From NCBI GenBank assembly GCA_947034885.2, contig OX344750.2:20020053-20084052 (forward strand): a stretch of 64,000 nt of DNA. Direction: 5' to 3'. Under the pieces are notes generated by a model. The model did no database searches, was not told the DNA's origin, and saw only the letters and a list, made by a program, of their open reading frames with translations. Position 1 is the first letter of the stretch. The number at the start of each line of letters is the position of its first letter. Both the position numbers and the translations under genes were made by a program. This DNA is from Thuidium tamariscinum (taxonomy: Eukaryota > Streptophyta > Bryopsida > Hypnales > Thuidiaceae). Below are positions 20,439 through 31,122 of the stretch, one piece after another.

Positions 20439-23400
20439 TAACGTGGCAGGGCAATTGAGTGCTGTAAAGCCGGAGTTGCGGCTCTCTTTCTTTTGACAGC
20501 GCGCGCTATAGGGAATTGATGACGTGCTGTTAGAATCAAAGGATTTTGTAGATTTCAGACTGAGAAGTCGGATTTAAGTTAACCGGGGTCGAAAGGCGTG
20601 ATTAACGTAAGCTAGTGGTGAAGATTAAAAAAAGAGCTGTAATTAATATGTAAGGCAGCCGCGACGACTTCGTCGACCCCATGGAGACCATGTCCTCATG
20701 TCACGACTTCAGTGTTGCAGACGACGAGGTTTTTTCTGATCATTGAGCATTTTTGTCTTCAAGCATTGCACATTTGTTGGTCATGAATCTGTTACGTTGA
20801 AGAGAGTGCATAGTCCTGTGTAAGCAAGGACTTCCTTCTGATCAACAAGTGAGTTTGAATCTGAATTTTGTGTACAACATTGATCTTAGAGGACCAGTGC
20901 GTTGTGAAGTGTAATGTCGTTGTAAATGGTAATTCATGAGAATCGCAATGTTGTGGGACTATTCTGATGTCATGGATTCCTTGAATGCAGTCAATTGGAA
21001 GATGGACAGTCCAAGTGCAACCGGTGGAGGCGCTCATATGGGTACTGTTGGGACGGGGTTCGTCAGTGCAGGTAAGATATCTTCAGAGCTTCAAAAAATG
21101 GAATTGAGGACATAGATAGCCTTGTGCCATTGTGGGCGCTTTATTCCCACCCTTGGAATAAAGTGTACACAACCGGGCTCAGTTCTATGAAGTCTAATTC
21201 CTAGTGGGTGTCTACCTACGTTTGGTCCAGTTCTGCCTTCCAAGCAATGGATCTTCTAACCACTACTCCTACTTCTTCCCTTGAAATGATTGCTAAGGGT
21301 TTTCCCTCACTTATCTAAGAGATTTTGGGTAATGATGGTTAGCTTTCTACTAACTTATCACTGTACGGTCCTTGAATGGTTGTACTTAGTCTAATTATTC
21401 TATCTTTTATCTTCTATTGATTGAAGCACGAAAGGGCCCAATCAATGTATGTTTTTTGATTGGTGATGTTTCAGAATCAATTTCCTAATTCCTAGTTGAT
21501 TGGTAATATTTTCTAATCTTGACTAAGCTTTTACTTTCGTTCGAAAATTACCGTCTAGGTGCTTTGACCTATCTTTGACTTGTTTGGTCTAATCCTAATC
21601 GTGAAGCAAATTCCGACGTCTAAATTCTAATTGGGTCAAACCACACTGAAAGGTACCAAAGGCATTACTTTACTAGGACATGACTAGAGTCCTTTTTTTA
21701 AGTTTCAAAGCTTTAAATTACTTTGATGTTGTCATTTAAAAAAATAAATAATAGATGGATACTATTGCAATGGATTCTTTTGATGATTTTGAAAAAAAAA
21801 TTCATGAAAAAAATCCTTAAATAGATGTAAATTAGGCTAAATTTAGGAATTTTTTTATAATTAAGCACTTAAGAAGGATTTTTTTATCAAATTTTTTTAT
21901 TCTTATCAAGTATACAATTATAAAAAAAGATTTTATGGAAATGATTTTTAAACTAAAAATAGTATAATTTTTTAATCAATTAATTTATTATTGACAAAGT
22001 ATTAATTTGTTCTAAGAACAAAATTAAACATTTAATTTCAAAAAATAATAATATAGAGACCTAGATGTCAATAATATATATACTTTTTGTTTTGACACAA
22101 TCATCATTTGGATTATTTTATGTATTGAAAAACACGTTCAAAAATTCTTACTTCTGAATATTATAGAAAATAAAAATATAATTAATTTGTGTTGAAAATA
22201 TCCTTTTATACTCTATCATACAAATATATACATATATTATTTTTTTGGATTCAATCACATTATTATTCATTAGAAATTAGACTCCTTTTTGTCCATTGAA
22301 AAAGCTGACGCATTGACAATTCAAGTACAATTGGATTTTTAGTAAAGAATTTTTCTTTCTTTTATGAATAAAGTACTATTGGTCTTAATATGACTTGAAG
22401 CTTTAACCAAAAAGGACTAAATTATCTATAATTAGTAGATTAGAATTAGAAAACAATAGATTGAAAGTAGTTACATTGTAGATTTTGGTGTGTCTGACCC
22501 CTTTTGTGGTACATTAGAGTGTGATTTGACCCAATTACGTGAAAATAATGGAAAAAAGGGTTTTATAGACTTACGGTGATCATGTTGACCTCGAAATCCT
22601 CGTGTCCCCCGAATAACTCCTTCCGATGCATGAGTTCTACTTCCATCCTGTTGATTTGCGAGTAGTTGTGGTATGTGGTATGTCCTTGTGAGTCTTGAAG
22701 CTTTTGGTCTTTCCTTCTTCCTTCGAGTGTCTCTTTTTCCTTCCAACTTCCTTTCTTTTCTTTTGGTGAGGTCCCAAAGTCAATCTATAAAAAAATCCTA
22801 ATAAAATCTAAACTCTTATTACTACCTAAATGGTTCCAAAGTCAAACCTTTCTACAACTAGCCCTTTCTAAACTTTTCCCTAAATTGGCAAACTTCTAAA
22901 TGGTTCCCAAGTCAAACTATTCTTCTTCTTGTCTTTTCTATTTGTTTTTTGTCAAACTAAAATATGGTTTCCAAAGTCAAAATGGCTCAAGATTCCATCA
23001 TCTCTCCCCTTCTCTTCCTTCTAAACAACAATTGGGGTTCACTTTTCTATTATTCTAGAGTTTGAGGATTGTGAGAGAATTGTGAGAGACCTTGAGTTGA
23101 GTTGGAGTTAGAACTAGATTGTGTTTTGCAGGTTCTGGGCTTCAAAAATGGGGAGCCAGGCTCGGTTGCTGGAGGTCCAGCATGGGCTGATTTTGGAGGT
23201 CCTAGTTGCAAGACTGAGTGCTGGATACTGGATTAGAAGGCAGGTGGTCTCCCCAAAGGGAAGGGCTGGTCAAACTTGGTTTGACTTCAGTTTTGAGGCC
23301 TTGTGAGGCTCCTGTGAGGCTGAGCTCAGCCTGATGGTCAACCTAGTTTGACTTCAGATTTGAGGCCCTGAGGCCGTGTTCAGCCCTTCTGGGTGAGCCC

Positions 23401-24673
23401 AGCTTGAATTCAAAACTTGATATTTTCTGAATAATAGAGAAACTTGCAACCCTGGAGTTTCAAGCATGTAACCCTGGGTGATAAGTCAACTGGTCAACTC
23501 AGTTTGACTAAACACCCTTTGTATTTGGACTGCCTATGAGGCTCCCTCCCTTTGGAATTAAAACTATGGATTGTTTTTCTTAATGTATGCAAGACTCCCT
23601 GGCTCCTCTCTTTATTTCTATGGTTAAAATAACTCTAATTTTCTGGACCTAGAGTCTATCTCACACTTCTCTACCAAAAATTCAAAGATCAAAAAATAGT
23701 TTTCAGACTTACCCCAAATTCGGATGTGGGCATGTATGGTCTTTTCAGTGGTTTTCCCTTGGGTCCAGAACCAAATCTGGTCTGGCCGCTGGGCTTTAAT
23801 TGATGTGAGTACTGACCAGCCGGTGGCTTAGCCGAGGCAGCTGGCCGAGGTGGCTGGCTGGGCTTAATGCCGGTCTGGCTGGCCCTAAGGCCTGGCTACT
23901 GACTGCTGCCGAAGCTTGGCCTGACTGCTGCCGAAGCCTGGATACTGGGCTGGCTGGCCCTTGAACAAAAACCACAATTTTTGGTTAATTGGCGGTGGTT
24001 GCCAAATCCTTAATCAACAGGGCCTCCTTTGGGGACCCTTTAAGTAAAAACAAATTGGAATACTTGGTCTAAGGTTAAGGACCCAATTCCACACAATTTT
24101 ACCTTTGAGGATGTGTTGATAAGAAACAAGCTCCAGGACGAATGCTCCACCGTCTTAGAGGATTTGTCCTCGAATTTTGGCAAAATTTCGCAAGAGCCGG
24201 GCTAGAAATTAGTCCTTGGAGGTTTGAGATAGAATCCAAAACCACACTTGGATCACAATGCAATGGCTAGGCCCGAGGGGGATTTTCGATAAACCAATCC
24301 AAGTTGTAAATCCGCCCGAAGAGACTAGTCACAAAGAATTATGATATCACAATGCAAAAGACTCTAAACTCCACGTGAACTTTGAAAGGGTAGGAATGGT
24401 GTACTAATGAACACCACAAGTTGTTTCAAAATACTCTTCCAAAACACAAGTGTAGAAAGGCTTGAAGTGCACCAACAAGGTTGGTGAAGCTCTTGCCCTT
24501 GGAGTACACAAGAAATCCAAGACTTGTAAGTCGGTGTAGACTAAGAGAATAGAATGAGAAGGTTGTAGAATGATAATGGTAGTTGAAAATAGTGTAGAAT
24601 GATTTGATAATGGCTAAGAGTTGCGATGGTATTGAAGTGGTATATGCGTATTGAATTGATAATGGTGTGAAGT

Positions 24674-24722
24674 GAGGGGAGGGGGAGGCCTTTTATACAT
24701 TTCCAAGGCCTCCTCCCCCCTC
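24674..24722 (-). promoter_or_regulatory. TATA-like box in a GC-rich hairpin, minus strand
   Basis: The minus strand reads TATAAAAGG at 24697-24689, inside a near-perfect hairpin (arms about 24674-24692 and 24705-24722). This is a strong TATA consensus and could be the promoter of an LTR or other element inserted in the intron. No downstream coding frame supports it. Confidence 0.35.
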
Positions 24723-25404
24723 AAATTACTTGCTAAGTAATCTAAAAAGTCAACTTTAACCTTTAAAAAACTACACTACTGCTGTGATTACTCTATCTTT
24801 TGGAGAAATAGTCCGATCGCCAAACGGACAATGCTAATGGCTTCAGAAGACCCAAATTAGTCTAGGGGAACCCTTACCCCTTACTTCCAGAACCTAATTG
24901 AGCTCAAAAGCTAGCATTTATGAACCGGTGAAAAGGGTGGAAAATCCATCTTTTGGAATTGATTTTTCCCAAAGGTTTTGACTAGCCAGGGTTGTCGGGA
25001 AGGTCCAAGAATGTTGGAAAAGAGTCTAAGTTGACTCAAATCGGACACTGTATGCTCCCCAAACGCCGGTCAACTTACTAAGATTTTGGTAAAACCCTCG
25101 AAAGTCGTTGCCGCCGCTGGTTCTGGTACTTGCCGCTGTCAGAATGTCTTGAAATTTGGCGGGACGCTTATTTATGCTAAAACATGCTATCCTAATTTTT
25201 AGTGGGATTTTACCATCACTGTGAAATTTTCTACGAATTTCCAATTGCCGGTAAAAGTAGTTGACTTCCCATGGAGTCATTTCTATAATCCAGAAAATCA
25301 CGAAACTTTTAGGGGATCTTCTAGAAAGCCCCCTTATGACAAGTGCAAAGTTTTGCTAGAAACGTACACCGTCTAATTAAGGTAGAAATTGTACTAGGGT
25401 GGAA

Positions 25405-25500
25405 TTAATTCCTCCGGGGAGGAATCATTCCCGTAAGGGAATCTCCACGAGTTGAGTTAATTCCTCCGGGGAGGAATCATTCGCGTATAAGGGAATCTCC
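25405..25500. repeat. Tandem duplication of a unit made of two hairpins
   Basis: Two copies (about 50 bp each) of AATTCCTCCGGGGAGGAAT followed by ATTCNCGTA-AGGGAATCTCCA. Each copy holds two small stem-loops (ATTCCTCC/GGAGGAAT and ATTCCC/GGGAAT). Confidence 0.75.
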
Positions 25501-27384
25501 ATGCATTGGCTTCGCTGTGACGCTCTTGAATGACTACCGGAATCTTGTGACCTCCACTTAGCCAAATTCCGCTAAGATTCTTCCTGAGAAGTCCGGTAGG
25601 GTTTGTCTTGACATTCTTGCATTAAGTTGTCTTTCGACTATTAGTTCATGCTATCTCCTGGTAAGCGTGTAATATCATTCCTAATCTTCTGATAAGATGT
25701 AGAATTTGACTCTAAAGAGTCCTTTAATGCACTTTGGCGTAATTCTAACCAATTCCGTATTCCTACCGGGGATTGTATCAATCCTACTACAACACTCTTT
25801 TTAGTTGATTTTAAACCATAATAACCCTAAATATGAGCAATAAGCGAAAAAAAGAAAAATCCGAGGCCTGAGTGACAATGACAGGGCTCACAGCCGTGAA
25901 TGCTTTAATTCAATGTGATGTCGATGTCTGCCTTGGAGAGTGAACGTGTCAGGCTAGTTCATAACTTCCATGCCACACATGATGCTGTCGAATTCCCGTA
26001 GATCCAGCTCTCTGAATGTCGATGACTGTGGCTAAGCTCGATGTATCGACCTGATCCGTGGCGCTTTCGTTCACGCAGCTAGTGAACGAAAATGCCGTGC
26101 ATGTGTCCGCACATCCTTTTATGGTGCTCACTCATGATTCATGGGTGTCTTCAATTTCTTATAGAAAACCAGCATGGTGAGGAAGAGACGTCACATACAA
26201 GCCAAGCGAATCAAGCACGCGCTCTGGCATCATCTGATCGAAGCGGCCCTTCGAAGAGGGCCAAAAAGGACCGCGCTTCCAACTGGCTTTCGATGGAGAT
26301 CAATTCGCTCATCGAAGCGAAGAGAATTGAAAGCGCAAAGGAAGCGAAAACGAAGGATGGCAGGAAGCTCATGGTGAATGAGGCAGGCAAATGGGAGCGC
26401 ATCAGTGCTTTCGTCAAAGAAGACAGCTTTTCTCCAGTCACTCGAGATGGAGCCGCATGCAAGAACAAGTGGACAACCGTCTTTGCTGACTACAAGCGCA
26501 TCGCTGATTACTATGAGTGAACTGATGACACACATCCTTCATATTGGACAATGAATTTTGTTGAGAGGAAAGCTGTCCAACTCCCCAGGACTTATGGACA
26601 AGACGTATTCGACCAGATCCACAAATGGTACGTTGTTCAACCGTCTGTGCAGCCACTGCACAGGAGGAACCACTTCTGCCCGGACGATGACAATCACGAC
26701 ATGCACATGCAACCACAAAAGGAAATCGTGGAGCTGGACGAGACAGAAGAGGAAGGTAGCGCCATCCCGCCTGGTCAAAACATACAGTACGGTGGCAACA
26801 ACCTCGGATTTCCAAGCTTCGAGCAGTTAGTGGACTCCATAGGCGGACCCACTCCAGAATTCAATCGTCAAGGCAAAGGCCTATCTACAACTATTGGCAG
26901 TCCTGCTTCTCCCATGGCTTTGAGACTGGCGCCAGCGGCAGCACTGATCATCTGCTCTTCCGACACTGAGGAGTCCGATGTGAAGAAACGACCCACCAGC
27001 ACAGTTGTTCGCAGGAAGAACCTCTCAGGGCCATCCTTCATCGCTGAGGCCACGCGACAGACAGGCAAAGCCATGGTGAATCAACTGAAGGACATGGCGG
27101 AATCCAACCGTGACTTGGAACGCAATCGTTTGGACGTCCAGTAGAGGATCTTCTCTGAGCAGATGCAGTACCAAGTAGAATGAGACCGAAGACTCCAAGA
27201 CACTGCACGCCAGACAAATGACAATGCCAAATTCTCCATCGAGAAGCAAGGAGACATGGTTCTCTGCCTCGCTCAAATGGCAGCTACCTTTGCCAGGGCC
27301 ATTGACTTCCAACAAGCACCGCGGCGACAGCATGAGCACGGTAGTCCGCCTACGTCGGGAAAGCAGATCTCAAACGCTGTGTAG

Positions 27385-27864
27385 GACGACTGTGTTAGAA
27401 AGCAGTGACTGCACATGCAAATAAGCTTCATGTATGCATGCTTCACGTTCGGTCGGACCTAAGCCTCCACTGCTGCAATGTACAAAAAAGAACGCAACAC
27501 TTTTTTTTTGAATGCAGGAGTATAACCTGCCACTTTTTATTACATCGGTTTACTAGCGGCTGTACATGATGTTCCTTCAAAACTACACATACTGTACAAC
27601 TATGGACAATGTACACATCTAGTATGACGTCTAGGTTTTCACAGTAGTACCTATATGTACATGGAAGACACGGCAATAAAGAATACATTATATTACTATG
27701 AGTTATACAGCGTCAATAAAAAAGTAAGACCACGATTTGAACATATTAACTTCGCTTTTCCATTTGATGTATCGAAGCAGACATCATAAGAAGTGAAAGC
27801 ACTGCAGTCCATGACCTCCTCAAGGCTCGTCCATCTCCGCGGGGCCTCTCTGCTATGAAAGATA
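27385..27864. other. Spacer between convergent Harbinger ORFs
   Basis: 480 bp between the ORF1 stop and the transposase stop, containing a T8 run at 27500-27507. It should hold both 3' ends. No gene was seen. Confidence 0.6.
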
Positions 27865-29070
27865 TCATCCTAACATCCTGCGTGTCTCCTCACTCGCACT
27901 TGGTGGCGCCACCTGCGGGGGCCGAACATGATGATGACGTTGAACATTACCACGTTGGACTTGCAGTGCTTGGCTGTTGGAGTGAATGCCGTCTAGCACA
28001 CTCTCAACTTTGGAATGACTTGCTTGAAGTAGGACGTTGTGCAGCAAAGCACAAGCGTTCGCTACATCAGGGAGGAATACCAAACTCAGCTCTGATTTCT
28101 CTTGCAGCTCACAAAACGTGCTCTTCAAGAGTGCAAAAGCATTCTCTACGACCACTCTACCCTTACTGAGCCTCTTGTTGAAATGTGATTCCGCCATGGA
28201 GAGCTGCCATGTTCGTCTGTGTGGGACCATAATCCACGGCAGCAGTGGATAACCTGAATCAGCAAGGAGGAAAGGCTGAAATCCATCAAAGGACAAATCC
28301 GCATCCCATAATGTGCCAGCTTGTCCTCTAGTGAAGAGAGTGGACCTGCGTAGTACTCGAGCGTCATTTGTAGATCCGGGCATGCTAATATAAATGTCAA
28401 GGAACCGTCTCCTACTATCTACAACTGCTTGACAATGCATAGTGTAAGCCCCTGACTTGTAGTAGTAGTAATCCGCACTAAAAGTCCTCAGTTTCTTTAT
28501 GGCGAAGTGAGTACCATCTATAACACCAACAACGGTTGGCATTCCACAGAGACTTTGAAAATCAACAATAATTGAGGGCAGCTGGTCCCGTGAAGGCCAT
28601 ACCATTTGTGTGCAGAAAATGTCGTTCACAGCAAACACAACCTCCCGCAGGACAATGGAAACAATACTTCTTCCTATAGCAAACATCTCACTACAGATGA
28701 GAAGACTTGAACCCTAGCATAGTTTGAAAAGTGCACAAGCCACTTGCACCACCACAGGAACAGCAGCCCTGTAATTTGTATCTTGTCTACGGATGTGTGG
28801 AGAGAGAATGCGAGCCAAAGTGAAGACTGCTTTCTTCGTCATTCTGAAAAGCTGCACCCACCTCTGTTTGTCGTACTCCTCCAGCAAGAAACGTGTGAAC
28901 CAGGTAGTAGATCGGGGTTTAACCCAGAATCCTAATTCTTCATCTACAACAACTAGTCCACTCCACAAACGGAAGTGATTGATGGCAGCTTCAGCAATAG
29001 CAAGGAAATCGGGAGGACACTCTTCAGGCATAGTGAACATCACGATGTCATTCACCTCTTCCTTGTCCAT
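27865..29070 (-). pseudogene. PIF/Harbinger (HARBI1-like) DDE transposase, one in-frame stop
   Basis: 401 codons from ATG 29070 (gccATGG context) to the stop at 27865, in one frame apart from TAG at 28716-28714 (codon 119), a single C-to-T change from CAG. N-terminal region: WVKPRSTTWFTRFLLEEYD, then a helix-turn-helix-like segment (HIRRQDTNYRAAVPV). The catalytic triad is complete: Asp near codon 185 (VGVIDGTHF), Asp near 236 (GSTNDARVL) and Glu near 309 (VVVENAF), with LADSGYP and MVPHR motifs between. In living relatives this protein cuts at the terminal repeats together with ORF1. Convergent with ORF1. Retention of all catalytic residues with only one stop suggests recent inactivation. 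Confidence 0.88.
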
Positions 29071-30083
29071 GGCAGGAGCATTTGCTGCTTCATTCAGGTT
29101 TCAGTGGGAAGTTAGGAGCAACAGTAGGAGCATGGAGAGCATGGACAAAAACTCAGTCGATGATTGTAACACATCCATGGATATAGTGTGTTGGAAACTT
29201 GATCAGGTAGTCCGAATTCGGTGAGTGAGCACTGCTTCCTACACTTGCGATGCAAGACTGACATCAGAGATATGGAGAAGCTGCACTTAATGTAACCACA
29301 GCACAAGAATACTCATCCAACGTAGAAAGTGGCTGTGTTCTCATCCAACGTAGAAAGTGGTCATTTTTAGCTCTGAGGACGTGATTGGGCTTCCACAAGG
29401 AACAGAAACCCTAAAATGCAATGCAAGACCATCAGATTAACGCATGTGCTCAACCTACATAACTGCTTTTGAGAAATACAAGACATCGTTTACATCTTCA
29501 AGGCGTACCTGTTGTAAGGTGTGTGAATTTCCAGTGAAAACTGCCGCTTCCAATTTCAATAGGGTGCCCTCTTCTGCAGAAACAAGCTTTTACTCTTCCA
29601 CTGCCTACTCATGTGTTCGCCGTCGCTTGCCCTAATGCCAAAATTAGTGAACACTTTTCACTCAGTTCTGCACACTCTTGTGAACGTTATCATGTGCCTC
29701 ATACCCGCTCACTGAACGTGCTCAAGAGTGCAAATTGCTACAAACGCCTTCACTCATCCAAGCTCTACACACGCTTCTGTTCTCTGGCTTTGTCGCCATG
29801 ACTGTTGTTGAACATTGTAACTTCGATACACTTCTACGAAGTCGTTCTAGCCAGTGTGGATAGGAGGTGACAAAAATTCAGGCGCTTCCTGAAAGTTGCA
29901 GTTGCAGTACTGCGTAACTCAGCCTATGTGGACGCAGACCTCAAAAAAGTCATTTTGCTAACGCTCTCATGGGGCCCCGTGCCGAAACACCTACCCCGCC
30001 TGCCTCGGCCAACTTCAGTCTTCACCTGTTGACTAACTTCACCATTAAGCTACTACCTCTGATCCAACCGGTGCGAACGTACC
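29071..30083. other. Right subterminal region of the Harbinger element
   Basis: About 1 kb upstream of the transposase start, non-coding. It contains a tandem copy of CTCATCCAACGTAGAAAGTGG (near 29311 and 29340) and ends at the 16-bp terminal repeat at 30068-30083. The transposase promoter should lie here. No clear TATA box was identified. Confidence 0.5.
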
Positions 30084-31122
30084 ATACGCTGTGGATTTAC
30101 CTTCAGGGGAAATGGAGGAATTTTTTACTTTTTGCAAATAATTTAAAAAAAAAATTTAGAATTCATATTTGAAATCAGAGACTGCAAATTAGCTGGGGGT
30201 GGAGGTTCTTATCCTAGACACTGCGGAAAATAAGTTTTTTTTTTTTTTTCACTTTCACTTTTACCCAGATAACCCCAAATTTCCCCTGGTGGGCCCACTT
30301 CGAATAGTGTGTAATCTTGCCTCCAAGACCATGCAGTTCCTGCAATTTAGGGCGTCACTTCCAAAAAAATCGTTAGATGATGACGGAGTGCTGACGACAA
30401 GTTCTTTTCCATGAGACGTGCCCCGTCGTTGATGGTGTGAGCTTTGCTGCGCATCGTCCGAATTGTGGCCGGGGTTGTCTACAAATGTCTTGCTTTTCAG
30501 CGCTCAGTAAAGGTAAGTGGCGCCGCCCACTAGAAGCTTGGAACGTCAGAATCCTGAAAGTACCTCTCGAATCTCACGTGCTCTCCATGCTCTGTGGCAG
30601 TGTGGCTAACTTAGTTTTCCTAGCTTCTTCTCTGCTTGTTGCGCAGATCGGAAGAAAATCGGTTGATGCGTGCAATGGTGAATTAAGTAACATAATGAAG
30701 CACCGCGTTCGTCTTTCATTGCTTTGATGGTTGTTTCTATCTAACTTAAACTACGCGAAGTTCCTCACTTGACGAGCTCGGGTGTTCATAAGTGGAGGGC
30801 ACGGCTGCCTGTGGAATCGAAGGTCGGTTCGTTTTGCTGTCATGGAGACGATGTCATGGAGTGCGCGCTTCAAAGTTGGTGGTTGCAAATGACTGCAGCA
30901 TTTGTTGAGATGGAGTGATGGCTTTCTGGTGCTCCGTGTCTGAGCGGATTTGAAGCTTCTTCCATTTCGTTTGCCAGGTACGGGAAGAAAGTTATCGCTA
31001 TGATTACTGGTGGAGTGTGTGAAGGCGCGAATTATAGTTGAGTGAGAATTACATGCAGTGTTCGGATTTGGGTGTCCACAGGTGTACCGTGGTAGCGAAT
31101 TGCTAGAGCTTCACTAGCTCCG
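30084..31122. other. Spacer and presumed promoter/leader of the aldehyde oxidase gene
   Basis: 30109-30300 carries an inverted copy of repeat family R. From about 30400 the GC content rises and the sequence is probably promoter and 5' leader of the gene starting at 31123. No coding frame with family similarity was found. Confidence 0.5.
30109..30300 (-). repeat. Inverted copy of repeat family R
   Basis: Its reverse complement carries, in order, GTGGGCCCACCAGGGG, GTGTCTAGGAT, CCCCAGCTAATTTG, AGTCTCTGATT, GAATTCTAAATTT and AAAAATTCCT, matching the order in 16113-16380. It has one tandem unit rather than three, and contains a long A/T run near 30236-30250. Confidence 0.55.

Larger units (their letters stand above)
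21072..26164 (+). other. 5.1-kb intron of Harbinger ORF1, filled with repeat DNA
   Basis: Bounded by AG|GTAAG and TTATAG. 21650-22450 is very AT-rich with no features. 22470-25900 is more GC-rich and non-coding, with a repetitive GGCTGGC stretch (23760-23960), a 24674-24722 hairpin and a tandem duplication at 25405-25500. On the minus strand, sequence near 24150 resembles the 3' end region of an LTR element. I suspect an LTR-type insertion here but could not find paired LTRs or a target duplication. Confidence 0.55.
20948..27384 (+). pseudogene. PIF/Harbinger ORF1 (Myb/SANT-like DNA-binding protein), three stops
   Basis: Exon 1, 20948-21071, starts MLWDYSDVMDSLNAVNW and ends in a GTAAG donor. 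Exon 2 begins at 26165 after TTCTTATAG, and the phases join exactly (VSA then ENQHGEEE). The domain near residues 70-160 (ASNWLSMEINSLIEAKR ... GKWERIS ... CKNKWTTVFADYKRIADYY) is the trihelix/Myb-like fold of ORF1 proteins, which known PIF/Pong elements need for transposition alongside the transposase. The frame, about 446 codons, is interrupted by TGA at 26518, TAG at 27142 and TGA at 27181. Each is one transition from a sense codon (TGG, CAG, CGA). The C-terminal part is glutamine-rich and likely helical. Not functional as read. Confidence 0.8.
20097..30083. mobile_element. PIF/Harbinger transposon carrying nested insertions
   Basis: Two convergent pseudogenes typical of plant PIF/Harbinger elements (Myb/SANT-like ORF1 on plus, DDE transposase on minus) lie between a 16-bp perfect inverted repeat, GGTACGTTCGCACCGG at 20098-20113 and its complement at 30068-30083. 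Subterminal sequence is also loosely mirrored (AGNGGTAGT-GCT, then AGTTAG). TAA precedes the left end, as expected for this superfamily, but ATA follows the right end, so no clean target duplication is visible. The near 10-kb size is explained by a CACTA MITE at 20212 and about 5 kb of repeat DNA inside the ORF1 intron. GC content is higher than in the flanks. Confidence 0.7.

Noticed and set aside
22471..22746. Basic 91-codon minus-strand frame with RGTRGFRGQ, reminiscent of a gag nucleocapsid-like segment
   Set aside because: No zinc-knuckle cysteines and no adjoining pol motifs, so not enough to call a gag gene.
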